From Haloarcula marina (GTDB lineage: Archaea > Halobacteriota > Halobacteria > Halobacteriales > Haloarculaceae), in the NCBI RefSeq assembly GCF_024218775.1, contig NZ_CP100404.1, positions 1,798,001 to 1,862,000 of the forward strand: a stretch of DNA of 64,000 bases. Reading direction: 5' to 3'. The notes under the pieces were generated by a model. It was not told the origin of the DNA and did not search any database. It saw nothing but the letters and a program-made list of their open reading frames with translations. Made by a program: the position numbers and the translations under genes. The stretch's first letter is position 1, and every line of letters starts with the position of its first letter. Shown here piece by piece: positions 51,859 through 60,138 of this stretch.

Positions 51859-52797
51859 ATGAGCGACCGTCGGGCCGCGGGACTGTTCGTCCTGCTGGCC
51901 GCCGTCTGGGGCACGGCCTTCATGGCCATCAAGGCCGGACTCGCCGACTTTCCGCCGGTCCTGTTCGCCGCGGTGCGGTACGACATCGCCGGTGCCCTGA
52001 TGTTGGGGTACGCCGCGACGACGAGCGACTACTGGGTGCCGCGAACGAGGGCAGACTGGCTCACCCTCGCCGTCGAAGCGACGCTCATCATCGCCCTGTA
52101 CAACGCCTTCCTCTTCGTCGGGGAACAGGACGTGACCAGCGCCGTCGCCGCCATCCTCATCGGGATGAGTCCGATTCTCTCGACGGTGTTCTCCCGCGCG
52201 TTCCTCCCCGATGAGCGATTGACGCTTATCGGCACGCTCGGCCTATTGCTGGGGTTCGTCGGCGTGCTCCTCGTCGCGCGGCCCGACACCGCAAACCTGC
52301 TCGGCGACGACACGCTCGCCGCCGCGTTCGTGTTGCTGGCCGCCGCGTGTGTCGCCCTCGGGAGCGTTCTCGTCCAGCGACTCGACGGCGGCATCTCCTC
52401 TGCGGGGATGGTCGCGTGGTCCAACGCCATCGGTGCGCTCTTGCTCCACGCCATCAGTTTCGGACTGCCCGGTGAATCCGTCGCCGACGTGACCCTCTCG
52501 GTCCGCGGTATCGCGGCCCTCGTCTACCTCGCCGTCTTCGCGAGCGCTATCGGCTACGTCGTCTACTTCGACCTCCTGGCCCGCCTCGGCGCTATCGAGA
52601 TAAACCTCGTCTCCTACGCCGCGCCGATATTCGCCGCCGTCGCGGGATGGCTGGCGCTCGAAGAGACGCTGGAACTGTACGACGCGGCCGGATTCGTCGT
52701 CATCTTCGCGGGGTTCGTCTTGCTCAAGCGACACGCGCTGGCGGCGGAACTCTCGCCCGTCGTCGACCGTCTCAGCGGGTTGTTCACCGGTCGCTGA
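51859..52797 (+). CDS. EamA-family (DMT) transporter
   Basis: A 312-residue inner membrane transporter with ten hydrophobic helices in two EamA repeats. The first holds AAVWGTAFMAIKAG near the N terminus, and the second starts near residue 150. EamA proteins export small metabolites, often amino acids or nucleotide-related compounds. The substrate cannot be read from sequence. Confidence 0.9.
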   Translation: MSDRRAAGLFVLLAAVWGTAFMAIKAGLADFPPVLFAAVRYDIAGALMLGYAATTSDYWVPRTRADWLTLAVEATLIIALYNAFLFVGEQDVTSAVAAILIGMSPILSTVFSRAFLPDERLTLIGTLGLLLGFVGVLLVARPDTANLLGDDTLAAAFVLLAAACVALGSVLVQRLDGGISSAGMVAWSNAIGALLLHAISFGLPGESVADVTLSVRGIAALVYLAVFASAIGYVVYFDLLARLGAIEINLVSYAAPIFAAVAGWLALEETLELYDAAGFVVIFAGFVLLKRHALAAELSPVVDRLSGLFTGR

Positions 52798-52836
52798 CCG
52801 CCCAACGTATTTGTCGGCAGGGGGTCAAGCGCGTCC

Positions 52837-53022
52837 ATGAACGCCGACGTTGTCTACATGGTTCGCCTCGCCGCCGTCTTTCTCGTCGCCGGAGCGCTCT
52901 TGGGTGCCGGAATCTGGACGTACTGGCGGCTCGGACTGGTGGTCGGACTCGCGGGCATCGCGCTGAGCGTCCTCCTCGTCTCCTACGCCGGGTACGACAC
53001 CTACCGCTTCGCGACGGCGTAG
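52837..53022 (+). CDS. Small two-span membrane protein
   Basis: A 61-residue protein with two hydrophobic helices (about residues 5-28 and 32-52). It is followed without gap by the convergent nickel-transporter gene. Conserved small size suggests a real gene, but nothing functional can be seen. Confidence 0.65.
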   Translation: MNADVVYMVRLAAVFLVAGALLGAGIWTYWRLGLVVGLAGIALSVLLVSYAGYDTYRFATA

Positions 53023-53910
53023 TCAGAACACGCCGAGGACGAACCCGATACCCATCCCGACGAGAACGACGGCCGAAAACAGCGGGAGGTAGGGGGTGTA
53101 CTGCTCGACCGTCTCCTCGAAGTGTGTATACCCCGCGAGCAACAGGAGCGTCAGGCCGACGATGCCGACGATGACCGTCAGCGCGTAGGCGGTCATCAAC
53201 TCTAGACAGTGGTTCGACCCGGCACACAGTGCGATTATCTCGAACTCCTCCTCGTGGGCGAACCCCAGCAGAAACGCGAACCACGCGATACCCCACATCC
53301 CGCGGTCGGCGGCGTCTTCGAAGTTGTGTGTCTCGTGAGAGTGCCCGCCGCCGAACGTTAGCACCGCGCGGATTCGGGCGACGACGCTGTTCCCGTCGTC
53401 GCCGTGGACGTGGCCGTGGCCGTCGTGCGTGTGGCCGTCGTCGTGGTCGTGAATGTGGCCGCTTTCGTGTTCGTGAGTATGCCCCTCGCCGTGGTCGAAC
53501 TTCGAGACGGCGTCGCCGTGACCGTGGTCGTCGGTCGCTTCGTCTCCGTAGGAGTGGGCGTGGCTGTGACCGTGCCGGTACTCTCGAACGCCCAGCAGTA
53601 GCAGTACGACGCCCGCGACGACGCTCACCGGGCCGCCTATCTCGACCCCCGGCGCTATCGTGAGCGGGTCGTTCACCTGCGTGAGGTCGAAGTACGCCTT
53701 CGCGTAGAAGAACACGGCGACCATCGCGATACTACTGACGAGGTGACCGACGCCGATGATGAAACTCGCTGCCAGTCCGTACACCCACTTGTTCGTCCGT
53801 TCGAGGGCGTACGATGCGGCGACCGGCCACCCGTGACCGGGCTCGACGCCGTGGACCGCGCCCAGTGCGATTGCCCCAAGTAACAGGCCAGTCGTCTCCG
53901 TGTGAAACAC
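53023..53910 (-). CDS. NicO/HoxN-type nickel or cobalt transporter
   Basis: 295 residues from GTG. The nickel-transporter signature is GAVHGVEPGHGWPVAASYAL in the first helix, with a second half near HEEEFEIIALCAGSNHC. Six membrane segments are seen. A cytoplasmic loop of about 75 residues (residues about 115-190) holds around 20 His (GHSHAHS, HGEGHTHEHESGHIHDHDDGHTHDGHGHVHG), typical of metal-binding loops. The frame continues upstream, but the promoter-like TATTAAC at about 53946-53952 argues for the GTG. Confidence 0.85.
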   Translation of the reverse strand: MFHTETTGLLLGAIALGAVHGVEPGHGWPVAASYALERTNKWVYGLAASFIIGVGHLVSSIAMVAVFFYAKAYFDLTQVNDPLTIAPGVEIGGPVSVVAGVVLLLLGVREYRHGHSHAHSYGDEATDDHGHGDAVSKFDHGEGHTHEHESGHIHDHDDGHTHDGHGHVHGDDGNSVVARIRAVLTFGGGHSHETHNFEDAADRGMWGIAWFAFLLGFAHEEEFEIIALCAGSNHCLELMTAYALTVIVGIVGLTLLLLAGYTHFEETVEQYTPYLPLFSAVVLVGMGIGFVLGVF

Positions 53911-54095
53911 GTCGGACCAATCGCAAACGAGCGTTTTAGGGCTTGTTAATACCGAGACGGGGTGGCGCTCATACTGTCGAGCGTCTCGTGGGCTGGATCC
54001 GCCGCGACTGCAGTGTGCTCGAACCTCCGGAAACACCCTTTTCTCGACGACATTTCAGATAGTTCTATTTATTTGGGCCGTGTGGATTCGAACCT

Positions 54096-54776
54096 ATGCA
54101 TGAACTCGTCGTCGATCTGTTGGCACGGAATCTCGATCACGTCGACGAATTCGAGTCGCTGTTCGACGACGTACAGGACGCCCAGCACCCCGGCGTCGTT
54201 ACTATCTGTTGCTCTGACTCCCGGGTCCTGCAGGACCAGATGTGGGGCAACGACGAACCGGGGAGCATCTTCACGTGCGGGAACATCGGCAACCGCGTCA
54301 TCCAGCACACGGAGGCCGGTGAAGTCGTTTCCGGCGACGTGCTCTACCCCATCGCGCACACCGGTACTGACACCGCCGTCGTCGTCGGCCACACCGGATG
54401 CGGCGCGGTGACGGCGACGTACGACGCGCTGACCGACGGCCTCTCGGACGCGCCGGGCATCGAACACTGCATCGACATCCTCGCCCCCCACCTCGAAGCG
54501 GGCGTCGAGGCGCTCCCGGACGACGTGGACCGCACGGGCGCTATCAATCGCCTCGTCGAGTACAACGTGGACCAACAGGTCGCGTTCCTGAGCGAGAGCG
54601 AGGACGTGCCGGACGAGACGACTGTCGTCGGCGCCGTCTACGACTTCCAAGACGTGTATTCGGGCCGCCGCGGCCAAGTCCACATCGTCAACGTCGACGG
54701 CGAGACGAGCGTCGCCGCTCTCGAAGACGAGCACTCGGAGATTGCGGACCGTATCGAGCGACTCTGGGAGTACTAG
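54096..54776 (+). CDS. Beta-class carbonic anhydrase
   Basis: A 226-residue zinc enzyme converting CO2 and bicarbonate. Zinc ligands are Cys39 in CCSDSR (with Asp41/Arg43 next to it), His99 and Cys102 in GHTGCGAV. The N-terminal helix and VVVGHTGCGAVTATYDALTDGLSD are typical. A TATTTATT box (about 54066-54073) lies 27 nt before the ATG, giving a leaderless transcript. Transcription is on its own. Confidence 0.93.
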   Translation: MHELVVDLLARNLDHVDEFESLFDDVQDAQHPGVVTICCSDSRVLQDQMWGNDEPGSIFTCGNIGNRVIQHTEAGEVVSGDVLYPIAHTGTDTAVVVGHTGCGAVTATYDALTDGLSDAPGIEHCIDILAPHLEAGVEALPDDVDRTGAINRLVEYNVDQQVAFLSESEDVPDETTVVGAVYDFQDVYSGRRGQVHIVNVDGETSVAALEDEHSEIADRIERLWEY

Positions 54777-54824
54777 AGACAGCGAAGTCGCAGGGCTGAA
54801 GTCGGCCGTCGACGAGGTGTGGAT

Positions 54825-55019
54825 ATGAGTTCCGAGCAGTCGTTGGACGTGGGGCGCGCCCTCGGGACGGTCCTCGCCGTCGCCGTCTTGGGCACCGTCG
54901 TCGGGTACTTTCAGCAGGGGTCGATAGCGGGGGGACTCAGAATCGGAGTGACCGTCGCCGTGGGTGTCGGCGTGGGTATCGTCCTCCTTCAGGCCGTGAC
55001 CCGTTACTTGGTCGACTAA
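54825..55019 (+). CDS. Small two-span membrane protein
   Basis: 64 residues from MSSEQSLDVG, with hydrophobic helices at about residues 11-28 and 36-58. A GTG 6 nt upstream is an alternative. It lies 48 bp after the carbonic anhydrase gene and could be co-transcribed. Function unknown. Confidence 0.65.
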   Translation: MSSEQSLDVGRALGTVLAVAVLGTVVGYFQQGSIAGGLRIGVTVAVGVGVGIVLLQAVTRYLVD

Positions 55020-55411
55020 CTCATCGCTCGTCGGAGACCGAATCCGGACGGATTTCGTCGAAGGCCCTTCGTAGAAATTCCCGGAAACGAACCGGACGTT
55101 ACACCGCCATCGGCCAACTTCGAGTTACCGGCTTTCCCGCTGCTCTACCTTGTTCAGGTAGCTGAAATCCATGATGGATTCTCGTGAAAATAGAGGATAT
55201 TTCAGGTTCAAGGGTGTCGATATCAGCCGCCACATCGCTTGAACCGCAACCGCATATAAAGTAACTACGGTGGTGGATATGATGCCTTGTTGAAACCATA
55301 ACTCGGTGGTCTGTTTCAGAAGCCATAGTGCATACACTGCGCTCATCTCTCAGAGCGACTCGGCCCGACTGGCCTACGAAGTAGAATATCTGTGAAGGTG
55401 ACTGTCACACT
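55020..55411. other. Gene-poor left edge of the 3-kb insertion
   Basis: 392 nt with no convincing gene. At 55125-55156 lies the second copy of the chorismate mutase 3' end. The sequence turns AT-rich after about 55150, which marks the edge of the foreign stretch. Confidence 0.6.
55125..55156 (-). repeat. Partial copy of the chorismate mutase gene 3' end
   Basis: Read on the minus strand it encodes LNKVEQRESR and a stop codon, exactly as the last ten residues of the chorismate mutase gene at 58132. Seven codons differ by synonymous third bases. Upstream residues no longer match. It marks the far end of an insertion at the gene's 3' end. Confidence 0.75.
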
Positions 55412-55870
55412 TCAGGAAGTACTGACGGCTTCAGCTTCGAGGATGGACTTCAAATTCTCACCTTCCTCTTTCATGTGTGTTCGGACTGCATCGAATTCAC
55501 GACGATTGAGCCGAGCACCGATGGGCCCGGTGCGGATTTTGATGCGCTGAGTAAGGATACAGCCGTCCCGGTGAGGATCGATAGTAAAGCTAATCGACGG
55601 CATGAGAAGCCCAACCAGCCGTGATGTCGGTCGAAACTCGATATATCTGTCGGGCTCGATCTCCGTGAACCGCACGGTCTTCTGCTGCCTCTTTCCCGCA
55701 ATTCGTTCCTCGAAGTAGGCTTTTGCTCCCTCTTCCAACCCGTCTCCGTCGATCCAACTAAACTCGATGTGATCCGGATGCCACTGCTCGTAATTTGCAT
55801 CCATTTTCTCGAAGAAGCGGTAGATATCTTCGGGACTCGCGTGTATTCTCGTGGTTTCCTCTAATAACAT
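55412..55870 (-). CDS. SRPBCC-family (START-like) protein
   Basis: A 152-residue protein with the helix-grip pattern: IHASPEDIYRFFEKMDANYEQWHPDHIEF, then beta strands (KTVRFTEIEPDRYIEFRPTS), ending in a long helix (FDAVRTHMKEEGENLKSIL). Such domains bind hydrophobic ligands, polyketides or lipids. Ligand unknown. It is AT-rich and lies in the 3-kb insertion, so it is probably transferred. Confidence 0.8.
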   Translation of the reverse strand: MLLEETTRIHASPEDIYRFFEKMDANYEQWHPDHIEFSWIDGDGLEEGAKAYFEERIAGKRQQKTVRFTEIEPDRYIEFRPTSRLVGLLMPSISFTIDPHRDGCILTQRIKIRTGPIGARLNRREFDAVRTHMKEEGENLKSILEAEAVSTS

Positions 55871-56050
55871 ATCAATATCGAAAATCGTCTTCCAATAGCT
55901 TAACCGTTTGTTCGAGCATGTCGTATATCTCTATCTCGACTATTTGATAGCGACTTCGGCAGAAAGAACTGGATGACCTCCATATATTGTCCGCGGAGAG
56001 TACCTGGCAAAAGAGTCGTATACGGAGAGTTGGAATTACACTGCCATTCA

Positions 56051-56584
56051 CTAAAGATCATCCAGATCGAGTGGCAGTTCCGACGCTTGGTGGTGGCCCG
56101 CGATGTCGGGTGGACTGACCCTGACAGCGAGTACCTCCCCTGTTGCGGTCGGTTCTCCCTCCGTTCCGAGTTTACTTTGGATGGTTGTCTTTCGGCCTAC
56201 GTCACCTTCGACCCAGGCGGTAAGGTGAACTGGTTGATCAAGCGGCGTGGGCTTGCGGTAGTCGACGCACAAATCCCGGGTCACAAATGCGATCCGCGGT
56301 GCACTACCCAGCGGACGTTCTTCTGCACGGTAGGCAAACGTGATCGCAGTCCAGATGGAGTGGCAATCGATCAATGACGCAATATGGCCTCCGTACATGA
56401 CATTCGGAGCACCGGAGGTGAACATCTCGTTGGGATCAACGGACGCAACGAGTGTTTCGGCATCATCCCCGAGATAACTCTTCAGTTGGAGTCCTTCGTC
56501 GTTCGCCGGGCCGCACCCATAACACGTGAGATCTGGCCAAGAGTGTTGGACTGGTTCGTCGTCAAGGTACTTTCCTTCGTCCAT
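56051..56584 (-). CDS. Hotdog-fold (PaaI-like) thioesterase
   Basis: A 177-residue protein. The hotdog core is visible in VMYGGHIASLIDCHSIWTAITFAY (long helix with the GG-H entry) and the strands VTRDLCVDYRKPTPLDQPVHLTAWV. An N-terminal CYGCGPANDEGL motif is common in this subgroup. It hydrolyses acyl-CoA-type thioesters; the substrate is unknown. It lies inside the insertion. Confidence 0.8.
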   Translation of the reverse strand: MDEGKYLDDEPVQHSWPDLTCYGCGPANDEGLQLKSYLGDDAETLVASVDPNEMFTSGAPNVMYGGHIASLIDCHSIWTAITFAYRAEERPLGSAPRIAFVTRDLCVDYRKPTPLDQPVHLTAWVEGDVGRKTTIQSKLGTEGEPTATGEVLAVRVSPPDIAGHHQASELPLDLDDL

Positions 56585-56774
56585 GGGGTACCAACGGACG
56601 GTCGCACTTATTTGGCATCGATAGTCCCGTTCATGACTCGAATATCCACACAGAGGAGGGATGTACTTGCGGTCGAAGTAGGAACTAATGAACTACCCTA
56701 CCCTATCCGCTCACGGCTCGGATTCATAGAAATAACGTCTATTATACATATTCAGAGAGTTCAAATGTCTACCC

Positions 56775-57051
56775 GTTCTAAGGGAGAGTATGCCGATGTT
56801 GCCACCCAAGATAGAAACGCTCCACAGCCGGTGGGAGGAGTCCGAGCGGGACAGGGAGTGTATCGGGTGGGCACGCGAAATGCACGAAGAGAGGGCTCCC
56901 TGCTCGACCGGCGGAGGCCACTTCGTCCCCGAGGAAGCGAGCAACAACAAGCCGCCTACCGCGAGAACTTCGATGGAGTGGTCAAGGGCAAAAACAACTG
57001 AGACCTCGAGAACCAGCCCCGATTCAACCACGATGTCGAACCGAGAAAGTA
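56775..57051 (+). pseudogene. Remnant of a berberine-bridge (BBE) FAD oxidoreductase C terminus
   Basis: One frame reads RWEESERDRECIGWAREMHEE then CSTGGGHFVPEE, the BBE-domain pattern WxxxxxDxxxIxWAREfxxxxxP. After a one-base shift near 56950 another frame reads AAYRENFDGVVKGKNN, an in-frame TGA and DLENQPRFNHDVEP, matching the family's AYGENYxRLVxLKxxYDPxNLFRxNxNI end. Only about 90 residues of a protein of about 450 remain, with a frameshift and a stop. Confidence 0.7.
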
Positions 57052-57060
57052 TGCATACCG

Positions 57061-57840
57061 ATGAATCTATCAAAACGAGTGAGTGAAATCGAGCCCCGGA
57101 TCGGCAGCTCCCCGTGGGAGGATCACGAGTACGTCCGCGGCTACTCGGTTATGGTAGCACCGTTCTCCTCGGGCGACCTGCTCGGGCTTCGAGTCTGGCC
57201 CCAGAGCGACTTCGGTCCATATGTTTCCGTCTGGCACCGAACACCCGATGGCGATTGGTCGATATACAGCGATGGTCTGTCTTTGGAGACGACGTGCTCG
57301 CGGTATTGGAACCCGGCCATTCAGCAAGCGAGTCTTACCAACATCGACGTCACGTGGACTGGGCCCAACGAGTTACGCGTCGAGATGGGAGAGCCACACT
57401 TCGTGTGGACGATGACGATCTCCGCCCCACTATTTCTGCGGGCCCTGAATGCGGTGAGTTCGAAGCTTCCGCTCTGGTCGTGGAAACCCGGTCTCTTGCG
57501 GTGGGGGCGGGAGTGGATGGCCAAACGCTTGCTCGGCATGGGCGATATCGACTTCTCGTTCACCATGCCGAGCGGTCAGGACACCATCATCATGCCGGAG
57601 GAGGTGTTTTTCATCGAAGAATCAAACGCCGAATTGAACGGTCGCTCTCTCGGTGACCCGGTTCAACTGGAGACGAACCCGACCATCGGGGGTGTTCCGT
57701 TACCGACCAGGTCGACCTTCGTACTCGGGCAGGTACACATGGAAACGACAGATCCCGAAGAATACAGGCAAACGCGAGAGCAAGCTCAGCGGTCGGTAGC
57801 GTCCTCTTCAACGGCGACAGTCGAATCAGACACTGAATAA
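57061..57840 (+). CDS. Hypothetical protein of the 3-kb insertion
   Basis: A 259-residue protein starting MNLSKRVSEIEPRIGSSPWEDHEYVRGYSVMVAPFSSGDLLGLRVWP. It is beta-rich, with one helix-rich middle (LKWGREWMAKRLLGMGD type). No membrane segment or Cys cluster. It resembles uncharacterised haloarchaeal proteins that sit near FAD oxidoreductases, which fits the broken one just upstream. Function unknown. Confidence 0.6.
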   Translation: MNLSKRVSEIEPRIGSSPWEDHEYVRGYSVMVAPFSSGDLLGLRVWPQSDFGPYVSVWHRTPDGDWSIYSDGLSLETTCSRYWNPAIQQASLTNIDVTWTGPNELRVEMGEPHFVWTMTISAPLFLRALNAVSSKLPLWSWKPGLLRWGREWMAKRLLGMGDIDFSFTMPSGQDTIIMPEEVFFIEESNAELNGRSLGDPVQLETNPTIGGVPLPTRSTFVLGQVHMETTDPEEYRQTREQAQRSVASSSTATVESDTE

Positions 57841-58131
57841 CTCCTGCGAACACGACAATGGCATCCGAAAATCGACCGACACCGTACTGACAGAACAGGG
57901 CCACGGTGTGACTACTGTACCTGAGCAAATCACTCAGACTGTCATCGAACTGGTGAGGCACTCTGCCGAGTGAGATGTCCTATTTGGTTCGGTCGAACGT
58001 AGGGAGAGTACAAAAAATCTCTCGACAGCGAAGTATAACGGCATTTATCCACCGGGAATCCGCAGAGCAGCTAACGGAAGAAGAAATCGACCTTCGACTA
58101 GCAGTAAACAGCCTGAGAAGCCCGTTATTGG
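57841..58131. other. Gene-free stretch before the chorismate mutase stop
   Basis: About 290 nt without a credible gene, AT-rich like the rest of the insertion. Confidence 0.4.
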
Positions 58132-58425
58132 TCACCGGCTCTCTCGTTGTTCAACTTTGTTCAACTCGATGAGCAGGCGAAAAGTCGCCTTCACGAGATT
58201 GGCGTCGACGTCGAACCGCTCGGCGTTCTCGCCAGCGCGGTCCATCACGGCCTGCTCCTGTTCCTCGTCGGTGGTCGGCAGGCCCTTCTCATCTTTGACC
58301 CGCGCGATGGTGTCGGCCACGTAGGTCCGTTGAGCGATTTTCTCGACGATTTCCTCGTCAATCGTCCGAATTTCGTCGCGCAGTTCGTCCAGAGACATGT
58401 CTTCGGGGTTCGGGTTCGTACTCAT
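58132..58425 (-). CDS. Chorismate mutase (AroQ-type)
   Basis: A 97-residue all-helical enzyme converting chorismate to prephenate, the branch to Phe and Tyr. The AroQ pattern is SLDELRDEIRTIDEEIVEKIAQRTYVADTIARVK (active-site Arg and Lys), with the C-terminal helix FRLLIELNKVEQRESR. The last codons (AAC AAA GTT GAA CAA CGA GAG) are AT-rich relative to the rest of the gene, suggesting the 3' end was supplied by the insertion downstream. It overlaps the shikimate kinase gene by 4 nt. Confidence 0.92.
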   Translation of the reverse strand: MSTNPNPEDMSLDELRDEIRTIDEEIVEKIAQRTYVADTIARVKDEKGLPTTDEEQEQAVMDRAGENAERFDVDANLVKATFRLLIELNKVEQRESR

Positions 58426-59297
58426 ACTGTGTGTGTTCCCTCTGTTTGGGTGGTGGTCAGCAGTGTCGTCCCGGGTCGTTCGTCCCACTGGTCCCGGATT
58501 GCTTCGAGCGTCTCGCGGTCGCCGACGGCGGTAAACGAGGGGCCGGTGCCCGACAGTGAGACGCCGTACACGCGGTCCATCGCCTCGACGATGGGGTCCG
58601 TGTCGAAGTCGAGGGCGGCGCAGAACGCGAGGCCGTTGACGGTCATCGCGCGGCCGTACTCGCCGTCGAGCGCGAGGTCTTCGACGAGGTGCGCCATCGG
58701 CGCGATGCGCTTACAGCGGTCCACGTCCGCGTCGGCGGAGAAGGACTGTTCGGGCGGCGTCCAGACCAGTACGTCCCAGTCGACGGCCTCGCGGCTGAGG
58801 ACTTTGTCGGCGTCGTTGTCGGTAACCGTGACGCCGCCGAGCATCGAGGCCGAAGCGTCGTCGAACGCCCCCGTAATCGTGACGCCCACGTCGCGGGCGG
58901 CCATCACGCCGAGGCGGGCCATGTCCTCGCGAGTCATTCGGTCGGTCGCGTCCAGTGCATCGAGCGACGCCATCACCGTCGCGTTGGCGGCCGCGCTGGA
59001 ACTCTTCAGCCCTGAAGCCATCGGAACCTCACTCTCGGTGCGGACGTGGCCGCCGACGACCGGCGGTTCGCCGACCACTTTCGAGCCGTGGGCGTCGACA
59101 ACGTACTCGATACATCGCTCGACGAGGCGCGTGTCGGCGTCGGGCGCGCCGTCCACCTCGCCCGTGTAGCCCGCTTCGTCCGTGAACAACTCGACCGTCG
59201 CGGTGGTGTACTCGTCGATAGCGAACGCAGACCCGTGGCCCGTCGCGAGGGCGTTCAGAACCGTCCCGGCGGCCGGTGCTGCTGCCGTCCCTTCCAT
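58422..59297 (-). CDS. aroK: Archaeal GHMP-type shikimate kinase
   Basis: A 291-residue kinase phosphorylating shikimate in aromatic amino acid synthesis. It is the archaeal type, unrelated to bacterial AroK. The GHMP ATP-loop is VPMASGLKSSSAAANA (about residues 91-106), with GSAFAIDEYTTATVEL near the N terminus and LSGTGPSFTAVGD as the C-terminal glycine motif. The inner ATG was used as the start. It forms an operon with chorismate mutase. Confidence 0.93.
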   Translation of the reverse strand: MEGTAAAPAAGTVLNALATGHGSAFAIDEYTTATVELFTDEAGYTGEVDGAPDADTRLVERCIEYVVDAHGSKVVGEPPVVGGHVRTESEVPMASGLKSSSAAANATVMASLDALDATDRMTREDMARLGVMAARDVGVTITGAFDDASASMLGGVTVTDNDADKVLSREAVDWDVLVWTPPEQSFSADADVDRCKRIAPMAHLVEDLALDGEYGRAMTVNGLAFCAALDFDTDPIVEAMDRVYGVSLSGTGPSFTAVGDRETLEAIRDQWDERPGTTLLTTTQTEGTHTV

Positions 59298-59390
59298 CGC
59301 ACGAATCTCCCGGCCCGGAGTATTTACCATCTGCGGAACCGGCCACGCCGACAACGCGTCGCTTTTCCCGACGCGGCCGGAAGCGCGGGT

Positions 59391-59822
59391 ATGAGCAATC
59401 GGTCGGACATCGCACCGGACACCCTCTCCGTCGAACTCACCGAGGACGGCGTGGCCGTCGAGTACCTCGACGGCCGGACGGCCTTCTACCACGGCGTCCC
59501 GGCGAAAACCGAAGCACGCGTGACGACTGCGCCGGGGAAGGACACGCACGTCCTCATCACCGACGCGACGGAGACGACGGGCGTCCTCGTCTACGTCAAC
59601 GACCTGCGGACCCACGACGACATCATCGAGTCCAGCGGCGTCGGGCGGGTCATCTTAGACGACGGCGAGGAAGACGAGTTGTTCCCCGGCGTCACCGTCC
59701 GGGACAAGCAGATGCGCGTCGTCGTCGACGTGGACTTCGCGGTGACCGACGGCCGCGTGTTCGTCTTCGAGGAGGACGAGATGGGCGAGCGGAGCTACGA
59801 AATCGTTCCCAGCGAGGACTGA
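59391..59822 (+). CDS. DUF5796-type haloarchaeal protein
   Basis: A 143-residue acidic, beta-rich soluble protein (TLSVELTEDGVAVEYLDGRTAFYHGVP, THVLITDATETTGVLVYVND). It matches what I recall of DUF5796, of unknown function, usually encoded next to the shikimate kinase operon in haloarchaea. The start at MSNRSDIAP is consistent with the divergent arrangement. Confidence 0.8.
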   Translation: MSNRSDIAPDTLSVELTEDGVAVEYLDGRTAFYHGVPAKTEARVTTAPGKDTHVLITDATETTGVLVYVNDLRTHDDIIESSGVGRVILDDGEEDELFPGVTVRDKQMRVVVDVDFAVTDGRVFVFEEDEMGERSYEIVPSED

Positions 59823-59918
59823 GACGCACCGCTATCCGAACTCGCCTCTACCCTCGTCCGCACAGCCCGCTGGGCGCCGGAAAAGCAAGGCCCACCGACT
59901 CGCGCCGCGAACGTCGCC

Positions 59919-60053
59919 TCACTGGATGTACGAGGGGTCCTCGTCGTCGCAGTTCTGCTCGTGCTGTCGCGCGTCGTTCTGGTCGTCGAACATCAGCCCA
60001 CAGGTCTCGCACTTGTACCAAGTCATCTCGTCGCGCTCGGTAGAGACCACCAT
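59919..60053 (-). CDS. Small C2H2-like zinc-finger protein (DUF7128-type)
   Basis: 44 residues. One zinc finger with CETCGLMF and RQHEQNC, close to a C2H2 or CCHC site. The start MVVSTERDEMTW was chosen because the N-terminal stretch looks family-conserved; MTW 27 nt further in is possible. Convergent on the DUF5796-type gene. Function unknown. Confidence 0.75.
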   Translation of the reverse strand: MVVSTERDEMTWYKCETCGLMFDDQNDARQHEQNCDDEDPSYIQ

Positions 60054-60138
60054 ATCCCTTAGTCCGACGGCCGTGCGTATATTGTTTTCCCGCGACACGA
60101 CGGGAACCCTCAAGAGGGCCGGACGGCTAGCGGACTCC

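Larger units (their letters stand above)
55125..58163. mobile_element. Probable decayed 3-kb genomic island in the 3' end of the chorismate mutase gene
   Basis: Bounded by the duplicated peptide-coding 3' end (55125-55156 and 58132-58163). The interior is AT-richer than the flanks and holds unrelated single genes (SRPBCC, thioesterase, an unknown protein) and a broken oxidoreductase. No integrase remains. Interpreted as an old insertion that has lost its recombinase. Confidence 0.5.

Noticed and set aside
55125-55346. A 73-codon leftward ORF ending in LNKVEQRESR
   Set aside because: Only the last ten residues match chorismate mutase; the rest has no family sequence, so it is better read as a duplicated gene end.
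56384-57001. A 205-codon rightward frame in the 3-kb insertion
   Set aside because: Its first part is antisense to the thioesterase; its last part is only one frame of the broken oxidoreductase.
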